From Chryseobacterium sp. PMSZPI (GTDB lineage: Bacteria > Bacteroidota > Bacteroidia > Flavobacteriales > Weeksellaceae), in assembly GCF_002835665.1 (NCBI RefSeq), contig NZ_PIZV01000026.1, forward strand, positions 61,996-125,995: a stretch of 64,000 bases of DNA, read 5' to 3'. Made by a program: the position numbers and the translations under genes. Below are positions 17,665 to 24,769 of this stretch, in pieces. How positions within the stretch are numbered: position 1 is the stretch's first letter; each line of letters starts with the position of its first letter. The notes below the pieces were generated by a model that worked only from the letters and a program-made list of their open reading frames with translations, did no database searches and was not told the origin of the DNA.

Positions 17665-17693
17665 ATGATTTTTTGTATTTTTATAAAAATCAT
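17665..17693. promoter_or_regulatory. Inverted repeat in the dinD promoter region
   Basis: ATGATTTTT (17665-17673) and AAAAATCAT (17685-17693) form a 9-bp palindrome with an 11-base centre. The centre holds a near -7 word, TATTTTTA (17676-17683). The dinD ATG is 8 bases further on. An operator is possible; AT-richness makes chance palindromes likely. Confidence 0.3.
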
Positions 17694-17701
17694 ATTATTA
17701 A

Positions 17702-18544
17702 ATGAAATCAGAAGAAATACAAGACTTATTCTATAAATTTGAAGCGGCAGCATCTGAACTGGAAGGAATAGAATGCTGGAGTGCAAGGGAGTTACAAATA
17801 TTATTGGGATATAGTAAATGGGAAAACTTTGAAAAGGTTATTATAAAAGCAAAAGATGCTTGCAAAAATGTTGGAGAGCTGATAGAGTATCATTTTCCTG
17901 ATATCAGGAAAACGATACAAATGCCGAAGGGAGCGGAAAAAGAAATAGATGATATTTTATTAACAAGATATGCATGTTATTTAATTGCACAAAATGGAGA
18001 TAGTAGAAAACAGGAGATATCTTTTGCTCAAAATTATTTTGCTGTTCAGACAAGAAGAGCAGAATTGGTGGAACAGAGGTTATTAGAATATGAAAGAATC
18101 AAAGCTCGTGAAAAATTAAGTCAAACTGAGAAACAGCTTTCTGGAATTTTATATGATAGAGGAGTTGATAGTCAAGGATTTGCTGTCATAAGAAGTAAAG
18201 GTGATCAAGCTCTTTTCCGCTTAAATACACAAATGTTAAAGAAAAAAATGAGAGTTCCTGAAAGCAGACCAGTAGCTGATTTTTTACCTACGATTAGTAT
18301 TAAAGCTAAAGATTTAGCAGCCGAAATGACTGGTTTGAATGTTCAAAATAAAAATTTAAAAGGGCAGTTAAAAATTGAGGAAGAACATATAGATAATAAT
18401 ACTGCTGTTAGAAATATGCTTACAAATAGAGGAATAATCCCTGAAAATTTACCACCTGCGGAGGATGTCAAAAAATTACAGAGAAAATTAGATGGAGATG
18501 AAAAAAAAGTTTTGAAACAAACTAAAAAACCTTTTAAGAAATAA
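17702..18544 (+). CDS. dinD: DNA damage-inducible protein D
   Basis: 280 residues matching DinD: the N-terminal BRO-like region (CWSARELQILLGYSKWENFEKVI, about 25-48), KGAEKEIDDILLTRYACYLIAQNGD (about 80-104) and a C-terminal helical part. In Escherichia coli DinD is SOS-induced and limits RecA. It is often carried by mobile or accessory DNA. It stands alone between lepA and the regulator of the ADP-ribose island. The lysine-rich C terminus is ordinary for the family. Confidence 0.85.
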   Translation: MKSEEIQDLFYKFEAAASELEGIECWSARELQILLGYSKWENFEKVIIKAKDACKNVGELIEYHFPDIRKTIQMPKGAEKEIDDILLTRYACYLIAQNGDSRKQEISFAQNYFAVQTRRAELVEQRLLEYERIKAREKLSQTEKQLSGILYDRGVDSQGFAVIRSKGDQALFRLNTQMLKKKMRVPESRPVADFLPTISIKAKDLAAEMTGLNVQNKNLKGQLKIEEEHIDNNTAVRNMLTNRGIIPENLPPAEDVKKLQRKLDGDEKKVLKQTKKPFKK

Positions 18545-18580
18545 ATTTTTATTGATTAAAGAGAAGTTATTTTTTAATTG

Positions 18581-18588
18581 TAATTTTG
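18581..18588 (+). promoter_or_regulatory. -7 element for the NrtR-type regulator (TAATTTTG)
   Basis: Exact TAnnTTTG. It overlaps the first bases of the palindrome at 18586-18604, so a bound repressor would block RNA polymerase. Confidence 0.6.
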
Positions 18589-18604
18589 TGTATTCGTAAC
18601 GCAA
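18586..18604 (-). promoter_or_regulatory. Operator-like palindrome O4 (inverted copy) before the NrtR-type gene
   Basis: Read on the minus strand it is TTGCGT-TACGAAT-ACACAA, the same half-sites and 7-base centre as the sites at 19548, 19602 and 20257. It overlaps the regulator's -7 box, which points to autoregulation. Confidence 0.6.
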
Positions 18605-18612
18605 ACTAATTT

Positions 18613-19308
18613 ATGGAGTCTCCAAAAAAATTACAAGATATAAAAGTCGCGGTAGATGCTGTTATTTTCGGGTATTTCGATAAAAAAGATCTTCAAATCC
18701 TTTTAATCAAAAGAAACATTGAACCGTTTAAAGGTGGTTGGGCACTTCCGGGAGGCCTGGTTCTGGATGATGAAAATCTGGATGATGCTGTAAAAAGAGA
18801 ACTCCATGAAGAGGCTGGTATAAAACCTGATTTTTTGGAACAACTCTATACATTTGGTAATGTAGGTAGGGATCCTCGAAATAGAGTGGTTTCTGTGGCT
18901 TATTTAGGGCTTGTAAATCCATCTTATCATGAATTGTTTGCCGATTCTGATGCGGATGACGCACAATGGTTTAGTGTAAACAAGCTTCCTTCCGTAGCTT
19001 TTGATCATAAAGCTATTATTGAGATTGCATTAAAAAGGCTTCGTACTAAAATTCAATACCAGCCGATAGGTTTTAATCTTCTCAATGAAGAGTTTCCTTT
19101 TTCAGATCTTGAAAATCTTTATAAAACGATTATTGGACAAGAGATTGATCGAAGAAATTTCCGTAAAAAGATAATGAGTTATGGATTACTCAACGAAACC
19201 AACAATGTCAAAAAAGAGGGGAGTGGAAGACCAGGAAAACTCTTTACTTTTAATCAGGAAAAATATAAAGAACTTGAAGAACAAGGATTCTACTTTGAAA
19301 TCAAGTAG
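18613..19308 (+). CDS. nrtR: NUDIX-winged-helix transcriptional regulator, NrtR-type
   Basis: 231 residues: an N-terminal NUDIX domain (about 8-145) with a complete NUDIX box from G48 to I70 (E54, REL 62-64, EE 66-67, G69) and a C-terminal winged helix (about 155-225, with GRPGKLFTF). This is the NrtR architecture; characterised NrtR proteins repress NAD-related genes and let go when they bind ADP-ribose-type ligands. The intact NUDIX box means hydrolysis is possible too. It has its own promoter, operator and terminator, directly ahead of a run of ADP-ribose genes that carry the same operator. Confidence 0.8.
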   Translation: MESPKKLQDIKVAVDAVIFGYFDKKDLQILLIKRNIEPFKGGWALPGGLVLDDENLDDAVKRELHEEAGIKPDFLEQLYTFGNVGRDPRNRVVSVAYLGLVNPSYHELFADSDADDAQWFSVNKLPSVAFDHKAIIEIALKRLRTKIQYQPIGFNLLNEEFPFSDLENLYKTIIGQEIDRRNFRKKIMSYGLLNETNNVKKEGSGRPGKLFTFNQEKYKELEEQGFYFEIK

Positions 19309-19425
19309 TTTTTGACCGCAAATGACAATATTTAGTACAAATAATAACAAATGTGATGGCTAAAATGCAATTAAGAGCTATCTTAAATATATGACATTGA
19401 AAATTTATCTTTTGGATAAAAATAG

Positions 19426-19450
19426 AAACGGGCTTTAGTCCGTTTTTTTT
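19426..19450 (+). terminator. Terminator after the NrtR-type gene
   Basis: AAACGGGC (19426-19433) pairs with GTCCGTTT (19438-19445, one G-T pair) around TTTA, followed by a run of T's. It separates the regulator from the operon it faces. Confidence 0.85.
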
Positions 19451-19547
19451 TATAAACAAAAAATTCATTGACTTAACCAAAACCTAATATATAGTGTTAT
19501 TTATAATAATTAAATTTTATTATTGATAATCAGTTATTTATATTTAT

Positions 19548-19566
19548 TAGCGTAAAAATGACACAA
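19548..19566 (+). promoter_or_regulatory. Operator-like palindrome O1 before the NADAR gene
   Basis: TAGCGT-AAAAATG-ACACAA. It lies 54 bases (about five helical turns) upstream of the second site at 19602, just outside the -33 box, which suits cooperative binding or looping. Confidence 0.6.
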
Positions 19567-19571
19567 ATAAA

Positions 19572-19604
19572 TTTGGATGATAATTTGATATTGTATTACA
19601 TTTG
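19572..19604 (+). promoter_or_regulatory. Promoter of the ADP-ribose operon
   Basis: TTTG (19572-19575), 21 bases, TACATTTG (19597-19604). The -7 box shares its last bases with operator O2. The NADAR ATG follows at 19622. Confidence 0.65.
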
Positions 19605-19620
19605 CGTAGAAATAACACAA
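19602..19620 (+). promoter_or_regulatory. Operator-like palindrome O2 over the start of transcription
   Basis: TTGCGT-AGAAATA-ACACAA, overlapping the -7 box and the presumed transcription start and ending one base before the ATG. This position fits a repressor site. Confidence 0.65.
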
Positions 19621-19621
19621 T

Positions 19622-20164
19622 ATGAAATACACCATACAAAATACCAAAGAAAGATTTCAGAAAAAAGAAAGGATAAAGTTTTTGTTTTTCTGGGGACACA
19701 CAATTAAGGATGAAATTACAAAATCGTGTTTTAGCCAATGGTTTACGGGGCAGTTTGAAGAAAATGGAATTGTTTACAAAACAGCAGAACACTATATGAT
19801 GGCTGGTAAAGCAAGATTATTCAATGATGATGAAATTTTAGAAAAAATATTGAAAGCACCCAGCCCTAATCAGGCGAAAACTTTGGGAAGAAAAGTGAAG
19901 AACTTTGATCCGAAACTTTGGGATAAACATAAATATGAGATTGTAAAACAGGGAAACCTTTTAAAGTTCTCACAAAACAAGAAATATAAAGACTTTCTTT
20001 TATCAACAGGTGATAAGATCCTGGTAGAAGCCAGTCCTTATGATACCATTTGGGGAATTGGAATGCTGGAAACAGATAAAAGAGCAGAAAACCCTTTGCT
20101 TTGGAACGGTGAAAACCTTTTAGGTTTTGCATTAATGGAAGTAAGGGATTTGTTGAGAGGATAA
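19622..20164 (+). CDS. NADAR family protein (YbiA-like)
   Basis: 180 residues of the NADAR/YbiA superfamily. Visible signatures are FFWGH (22-26), the AEHYMM motif (55-60) with the conserved Glu, SPYDTIWGIG (138-147) and NLLGFALMEVR (165-175). YbiA homologues are N-glycosidases; NADAR proteins have been shown to remove ADP-ribose from guanine bases in nucleic acid. That makes it the likely base-repair member of this ADP-ribose cluster. It is the first gene of the run and lies directly behind two operators. Confidence 0.88.
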   Translation: MKYTIQNTKERFQKKERIKFLFFWGHTIKDEITKSCFSQWFTGQFEENGIVYKTAEHYMMAGKARLFNDDEILEKILKAPSPNQAKTLGRKVKNFDPKLWDKHKYEIVKQGNLLKFSQNKKYKDFLLSTGDKILVEASPYDTIWGIGMLETDKRAENPLLWNGENLLGFALMEVRDLLRG

Positions 20165-20234
20165 AATACTATAATCAAGCAGAAAATATTAAAAGAAAAG
20201 TGATTGCTGTAGTTATTGAAAACTTATAGTATTT
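20164..20234 (+). repeat. 11-bp perfect inverted repeat between the NADAR gene and the next gene
   Basis: AAATACTATAA (20164-20174) and TTATAGTATTT (20224-20234) can close a stem around 49 bases. No T-run follows, so RNA processing or attenuation is more likely than simple termination. Confidence 0.35.
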
Positions 20235-20256
20235 AAAGAACTATGTCTTTTTTAAT

Positions 20257-20275
20257 TAGCGTAATAATAACACAA
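20257..20275 (+). promoter_or_regulatory. Operator-like palindrome O3, internal to the ADP-ribose operon
   Basis: TAGCGT-AATAATA-ACACAA, ending 11 bases before the ATG at 20287. It suggests a second regulated start inside the operon, although no good -7 box is seen near it. Confidence 0.55.
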
Positions 20276-20286
20276 AAAAATCAGAT

Positions 20287-20622
20287 ATGGAAAATGAATT
20301 AAAACCAAGATTTATAGAATCATTACAAAGGAATAATGATCAGATTAGAGAGGATCGTGCACGCACGATCGGAGAAGATTCAGAATTAATTTACAGACGC
20401 CGGGTTGAAGATATTGAACTTAAGATAAAAAGACTCGAACGTGAACAGGAAGGACTTATCGATATCAGTCCTCTGGATAGAAACAGCTTGACCTTTGTGG
20501 ATTTCAATCCCGAGGTATTTGTTCAAAAAGACATGGAATTATCATTAACAATCAGAAATCTAAATATTCAATTAGAAGTAACTCAAAAGAGATTTGAATA
20601 TTTGTTTGGGGAAAATATATAG
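20287..20622 (+). CDS. Small charged helical protein of the ADP-ribose island, function unknown
   Basis: 111 residues, with no signal peptide or membrane helix. Residues 20-60 are very rich in Glu, Arg and Lys and look like a coiled coil; a second helical stretch ends the protein. It sits behind its own operator copy and 2 bases before the VWA-like gene, so the two products probably work together. I do not recognise a family. Confidence 0.7.
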   Translation: MENELKPRFIESLQRNNDQIREDRARTIGEDSELIYRRRVEDIELKIKRLEREQEGLIDISPLDRNSLTFVDFNPEVFVQKDMELSLTIRNLNIQLEVTQKRFEYLFGENI

Positions 20623-20624
20623 TT

Positions 20625-21479
20625 ATGGGAAGTACAAGATACGATATAGACGCTCGTTACAACAGAGCCAGCAAAGCAGGTTACGGAACAAAATCCGCTA
20701 GTGAAATTTTTACACAAAACGCCAAAAGAAGGGCCCACGAATCGATGAATCCTTACGGTATTTCTTTTAGAGAGTCCAGAGATTCTGAAGTGCATCCCAA
20801 TTCAGTTCCGATTATTCTGGGTTTGGATGTGACAGGTAGTATGGGACATATTCCTCACGAATTAATTAAAGAAGGATTACCCAAGCTAATGGGAGGCATT
20901 ATCCAGGGAGGGGTTCCGGATCCTGCATTGCTTTTCTTAGGTATCGGAGATCATGAGTGCGACAGTTACCCACTACAAGTGGGGCAATTTGAATCCGGAG
21001 ATGAAGAATTGGATATGTGGCTTACCCGAACTTATATTGAATCCGGAGGTGGTGGAAATGCTGGTGAAAGTTACCTTTTGGCCTGGTATTTTGCAGCTTT
21101 TCATACCAGAACAGATGCATTTGAAAAAAGAAAACAGAAAGGATTGCTCTTTACAGTAGGTGACGAGCCTTGTCTAAAAACACTTTCTGCTTCCGCAATC
21201 AGAGAAATAATGGGATCCGGTCAGCAAACTTATACGCATGATGAACTATTGGAAGAAGCTAAGAACAAATATGAAGTATATCATATCAGTGTTTTGCACT
21301 CAGATCAGGCGATAAAAGCAGACCAAGGATGGAAAGAATTATTAGGACAAAACTGTATATCAATAGAAGATCATAGGGAAATTCCGAATGTTATTAAAGG
21401 GATTATCTGTGAAAAATTTAAAAATACCACTTTAGGAACAAAAGATTTGGAAGGGCTGGATACATTTCAAATGCTTTAG
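20625..21479 (+). CDS. VWA-like domain protein
   Basis: 284 residues with a von Willebrand A-type metal-site motif, LGLDVTGSMG (Asp68-x-Thr70-x-Ser72), after a 60-residue N-terminal stretch. A glycine-rich ESGGGGNAGES segment follows near residues 140-150, and GDEP near 185 may be a further metal-site loop. There is no signal peptide, so it acts in the cytoplasm. VWA proteins usually scaffold complexes or chaperone partners; here the partner may be the 111-residue protein encoded just upstream. Confidence 0.7.
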   Translation: MGSTRYDIDARYNRASKAGYGTKSASEIFTQNAKRRAHESMNPYGISFRESRDSEVHPNSVPIILGLDVTGSMGHIPHELIKEGLPKLMGGIIQGGVPDPALLFLGIGDHECDSYPLQVGQFESGDEELDMWLTRTYIESGGGGNAGESYLLAWYFAAFHTRTDAFEKRKQKGLLFTVGDEPCLKTLSASAIREIMGSGQQTYTHDELLEEAKNKYEVYHISVLHSDQAIKADQGWKELLGQNCISIEDHREIPNVIKGIICEKFKNTTLGTKDLEGLDTFQML

Positions 21480-21548
21480 ATAGAAAGTTGTCATTCAAAT
21501 AAGGTTTTGTTTAAATTCTAATTCTAAGAATGGTTATGACCTAAACAG

Positions 21549-21616
21549 GTTCAGCTTGTCACTGTTAAAATTAAAACAGTAAATATTAGAGATGTCACTC
21601 TGAGCTTGTCGAAGAG
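21549..21616. repeat. Dispersed repeat word (CTCTGAGCTTGTCGAAGAG type)
   Basis: 21593-21616 carries a TCTGAGCTTGTCGAAGAG word of a kind often scattered between genes in Bacteroidota and other bacteria. A degenerate version (TTCAGCTTGTCACTG) lies at about 21550. It lies in the 183-base gap before the PurA-like gene, which otherwise shows nothing. Confidence 0.5.
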
Positions 21617-21662
21617 TCTTAATGATCAAAATATCAAATTAGGGTAAAAAATAAAAAGGGAT

Positions 21663-22742
21663 ATGAAAACAGCACAAATAGTTATAGGATTGGGTTTTGG
21701 TGATGAAGGTAAAGGAATTACCACGGATTTTCTTGCCCATCAGAACCCGGAGTCTGTTGTGGTCAGGTTTTCAGGAGGACAACAAGCTGCACATACGGTA
21801 ATGATCGATAATAAGAAGCACGTTCATTCCAGTTTTGCGAGTGGAGCCCTTCGAGGGTTACCATCTTATTTTACAGAACATTGTACAATTCATCCTGCTT
21901 TCTTATGGAATGAAATGAAAGAATTAAAAGCAAAAAATGGAAATACAGAACTGCACATCCATCCTTTAGCAAAAATAACCACTCCGTTTGATGTTTGGCA
22001 AAACAGAACAAATGCTAAAAATCTGGAACATGGCACCTGTGGAAAAGGAATAGGTGCAACTATGAAAAGACAGGAAAGTCCTTATAAATTATTTGCCTTA
22101 GATTTAATTGCTCCCAGAACAATGCTTATCGAGAAGTTGAAAGGTATTGCAAATTACTATGGCTTTATGGATGACAATCAGGTTGAACAGGAATTACAAC
22201 ATTTCTTAAATGCTATCGATCAGGTCAATTGGAAAATAGATGATTATACCTATCTGAAATCATTTGATCATCTTATTTTTGAAGGTAGTCAGGGGATTTT
22301 GCTGGATATGGATCACGGAATTTTTCCTAACGTAACCTATGCTCATACGACCTCAAAAAACGCCAATGAAATCTGCAGGCTATTGAAGGTTGAAAACATA
22401 GAAATGTTTTATGTTACAAGAAGTTATGCAACCCGTCACGGTAATGGGTGGATGAGTAATGAAAAGGAAGTGGTTTTAAAAAATAATGAAGAAGAAACCT
22501 GTACATTTAACGAATATCAGAAAGGATTACGTTTTGGGGATTTAGATTATGATCTTTTGAATTATGCATTGAAATTGGATGCAGCTTATTGCTGTTCAAC
22601 GAAAAGAAATCTTGTAGTAACCTGCCTGGATCAGATTGATGATGAGTTTAAGTTAGATAAACTGGAAATGAAATTTGATACAGTTTACGGATCATATTCT
22701 CCGTATTCAAAGGATTTTAAAAAGCTTTTTTATATTCAGTAA
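21663..22742 (+). CDS. Divergent adenylosuccinate synthetase (PurA)-like protein
   Basis: 359 residues, shorter than housekeeping PurA (about 425-430). Kept: the loop GDEGKG (13-18, with the catalytic Asp), His44 in AAHT, GTCGKGIG (124-131), EGSQGILLDMDHG (207-219) and VTRSYATRHG (251-260). Changed: GGHNAGHT reads GGQQAAHT, the usual P after KGIG is A, and the C-terminal substrate loops look replaced. The fold and GTP use are likely, but the purine substrate may differ from IMP. Its place among ADP-ribose genes suggests salvage or modification of a nucleotide released there. It is unlikely to be the housekeeping enzyme. Confidence 0.72.
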   Translation: MKTAQIVIGLGFGDEGKGITTDFLAHQNPESVVVRFSGGQQAAHTVMIDNKKHVHSSFASGALRGLPSYFTEHCTIHPAFLWNEMKELKAKNGNTELHIHPLAKITTPFDVWQNRTNAKNLEHGTCGKGIGATMKRQESPYKLFALDLIAPRTMLIEKLKGIANYYGFMDDNQVEQELQHFLNAIDQVNWKIDDYTYLKSFDHLIFEGSQGILLDMDHGIFPNVTYAHTTSKNANEICRLLKVENIEMFYVTRSYATRHGNGWMSNEKEVVLKNNEEETCTFNEYQKGLRFGDLDYDLLNYALKLDAAYCCSTKRNLVVTCLDQIDDEFKLDKLEMKFDTVYGSYSPYSKDFKKLFYIQ

Positions 22743-22818
22743 TGGAGGGATTAGTTTTATATTTAATAATGGAATTGAATTGAATGATGCTGTTGATTAC
22801 AAATTAAAATAAATAACA

Positions 22819-24051
22819 ATGAAAACAATACAACTTTACAGACCTGTAGGAGAAAAGGAAATGCTGCTGATTATAGAGAATGGATTTAAGAAGTTTCCTC
22901 CTAGATTGGAGTGGCAACCGATTTTTTACCCTGTTCTGGATGAAAATTATGCATCAGAAATTGCTGAAAAATGGAATACCAGAGATGAATTTGGAAACTA
23001 TCTTGGGTTTGTGACTAGGTTTGAAGTCCTGGAAAGTGAAGTCAATAAATATTCTATTCAAAATGTAGGAGCAAGAAATCATAACGAACTTTGGGTTCCT
23101 TCAGAAGAACTGGAATCTTTTAATAATACAATCATAGGAAATATTGAAGTCATAAAAGTATTTATGGGAAAAGACTTTAAAAATCCCGCAAATACTGAAT
23201 TAGAAAACTTAATTTTAAATATTAAAAAACTAACAATGACCAATAAAGGAATGGCAAAAGATACATTGGATATCCTTGCTAAAAAATATTATATCAACGA
23301 ACATAACGAAAAAATAAATATAGAAAACGAGTTGGAAATTTGTAAAAAAGAAACTGTTCTTTTTACCCCGGAACAGCTTTCTGAAATAAAAGAAACATTG
23401 ATGCCGGAAACCAATTTTGAAACAGAAATTGAAACCTGGAACTGTAGTTCTTTAAAAGCAATTTTACAATTAGCCGAAGAAGAAAATCAGAAAAAACTAA
23501 TGTGTTTAAACTTTGCTTCAGCAAAAAATCCAGGTGGAGGATTTATCAATGGAGCAGAAGCACAGGAAGAAAGCTTAGCAAGAACTTCAGGGTTGTACGA
23601 GAGTTTACTTTGGGCCGGGGAATATTACACGATTCACAGAGCGATGAAATCATGTTTTTATACTGATACGATGATTTACAGCCCAAAAGTACCGGTTTTC
23701 AGAAAAGATAAAGGTGAATTGCTGCCTAAGCCTGTTTTGTGTAATTTCATTACCTCTCCAGCAGTTAATGCGGGCGTTGTAAAACGTCAGGAGCCAGAAA
23801 GAGCAAATGAAATTCTTGATGCAATGGATATTAGGATGGATAAAATGCTTTCGCTTGCATTACAACAAGGAAATGAAGTTTTGGTCTTAGGAGCCTGGGG
23901 GTGTGGTGTTTTTAAAAATGATCCGAAAGAAATTGCAGGATTGTTTAAAAAACATCTTCAAGGAAAATATAAGAATAAATTTAAGAGAGTGGTTTTTGCC
24001 GTTTTAACTAAAAAAGAAGAAATGCTAAGACCATTTGAAGAAATACAATGA
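22819..24051 (+). CDS. PARG-type macro-domain protein (TIGR02452-like) with an extra N-terminal domain
   Basis: 410 residues. The C-terminal two thirds form a bacterial PARG-type macro domain: NPGGGFINGAEAQEES carries the GGG (239-241)...QEE (249-251) signature of poly(ADP-ribose) glycohydrolases, and LGAWGCGVFKND (about 355-366) is the second loop. Residues 1-115 are a separate domain (YRPVG, QPIFYPVL, WNT, GFVTRFEV, NELWVPSEEL) that resembles small proteins often labelled ADP-ribosylation/crystallin J1. If that domain transfers ADP-ribose, the protein joins writer and eraser; this is uncertain. Confidence 0.8.
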   Translation: MKTIQLYRPVGEKEMLLIIENGFKKFPPRLEWQPIFYPVLDENYASEIAEKWNTRDEFGNYLGFVTRFEVLESEVNKYSIQNVGARNHNELWVPSEELESFNNTIIGNIEVIKVFMGKDFKNPANTELENLILNIKKLTMTNKGMAKDTLDILAKKYYINEHNEKINIENELEICKKETVLFTPEQLSEIKETLMPETNFETEIETWNCSSLKAILQLAEEENQKKLMCLNFASAKNPGGGFINGAEAQEESLARTSGLYESLLWAGEYYTIHRAMKSCFYTDTMIYSPKVPVFRKDKGELLPKPVLCNFITSPAVNAGVVKRQEPERANEILDAMDIRMDKMLSLALQQGNEVLVLGAWGCGVFKNDPKEIAGLFKKHLQGKYKNKFKRVVFAVLTKKEEMLRPFEEIQ

Positions 24052-24082
24052 GAATTGTAAAGATTTTTAATATTATTAACCA

Positions 24083-24769
24083 ATGAAAAAACTAACCATA
24101 CTAAGCGGCGCAGGAATCAGTGCCGAAAGTGGAATTAAAACCTTCAGAGACGGAGATGGTCTCTGGGAAAATCATAATGTAACGGATGTGGCAAGTCCGG
24201 AAGGATGGAGAAAAGACAGAGCCTTGGTGTTGGAGTTTTATAACCAGAGAAGACGCCAACTTCACGAAGTACAACCTAATGATGCTCACAAGCGATTGGC
24301 AGATCTTGAAAAGTATTTTGAAGTACAAATTATCACCCAAAATATTGATGATCTCCATGAAAGAGCAGGATCTACCCATATCCTTCATATCCATGGAGAA
24401 TTGTTCAAGTCATGCTCATGCAACGATAAAAGTTTGATTTATGAACAAAAAGATGATATCAATATCGGAGACAAAGCGGAAGATGGGGCACAGTTAAGAC
24501 CTTTTATTGTTTGGTTTGGAGAAGATGTTCCTTTATATCAGACAGCGAGAGAAATAGTGAAAGAATCGGATATCTTATTGGTTATTGGAACCTCTTTGCA
24601 AGTATATCCTGCAGCCGGTTTAATTCATGATATCAAAGATGATTGTCTTTTGATTGTCATCAACCCTAATGAAACAGGATTTGGTTATGGACAAAGAGCG
24701 GTAGTAATGAAGGAAACGGCGACGCAAGGAATGAAATTGTTATTTGATAAGTTGGTAAATCTTGCATGA
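24083..24769 (+). CDS. cobB: Sir2-family NAD-dependent protein deacylase
   Basis: 228 residues with GAGISAESG (9-17), TQNIDDLH (85-92), catalytic His104 in HIHGE and GTSLQVYPAAG. Tyr53-x-x-Arg56 is the pair that gives class III sirtuins preference for succinyl/malonyl lysine. Only one cysteine pair (CSC, 111-113) remains of the usual four zinc ligands; the second pair is replaced around GAQLRPF. The enzyme uses NAD+ and releases O-acyl-ADP-ribose, which macro and ADP-ribosylglycohydrolase enzymes can process. It overlaps the next gene by 4 bases. Confidence 0.9.
   Translation: MKKLTILSGAGISAESGIKTFRDGDGLWENHNVTDVASPEGWRKDRALVLEFYNQRRRQLHEVQPNDAHKRLADLEKYFEVQIITQNIDDLHERAGSTHILHIHGELFKSCSCNDKSLIYEQKDDINIGDKAEDGAQLRPFIVWFGEDVPLYQTAREIVKESDILLVIGTSLQVYPAAGLIHDIKDDCLLIVINPNETGFGYGQRAVVMKETATQGMKLLFDKLVNLA

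Noticed and set aside
17702..18544. dinD as evidence of a prophage here
   Set aside because: No integrase, structural phage genes or attachment repeats accompany it.
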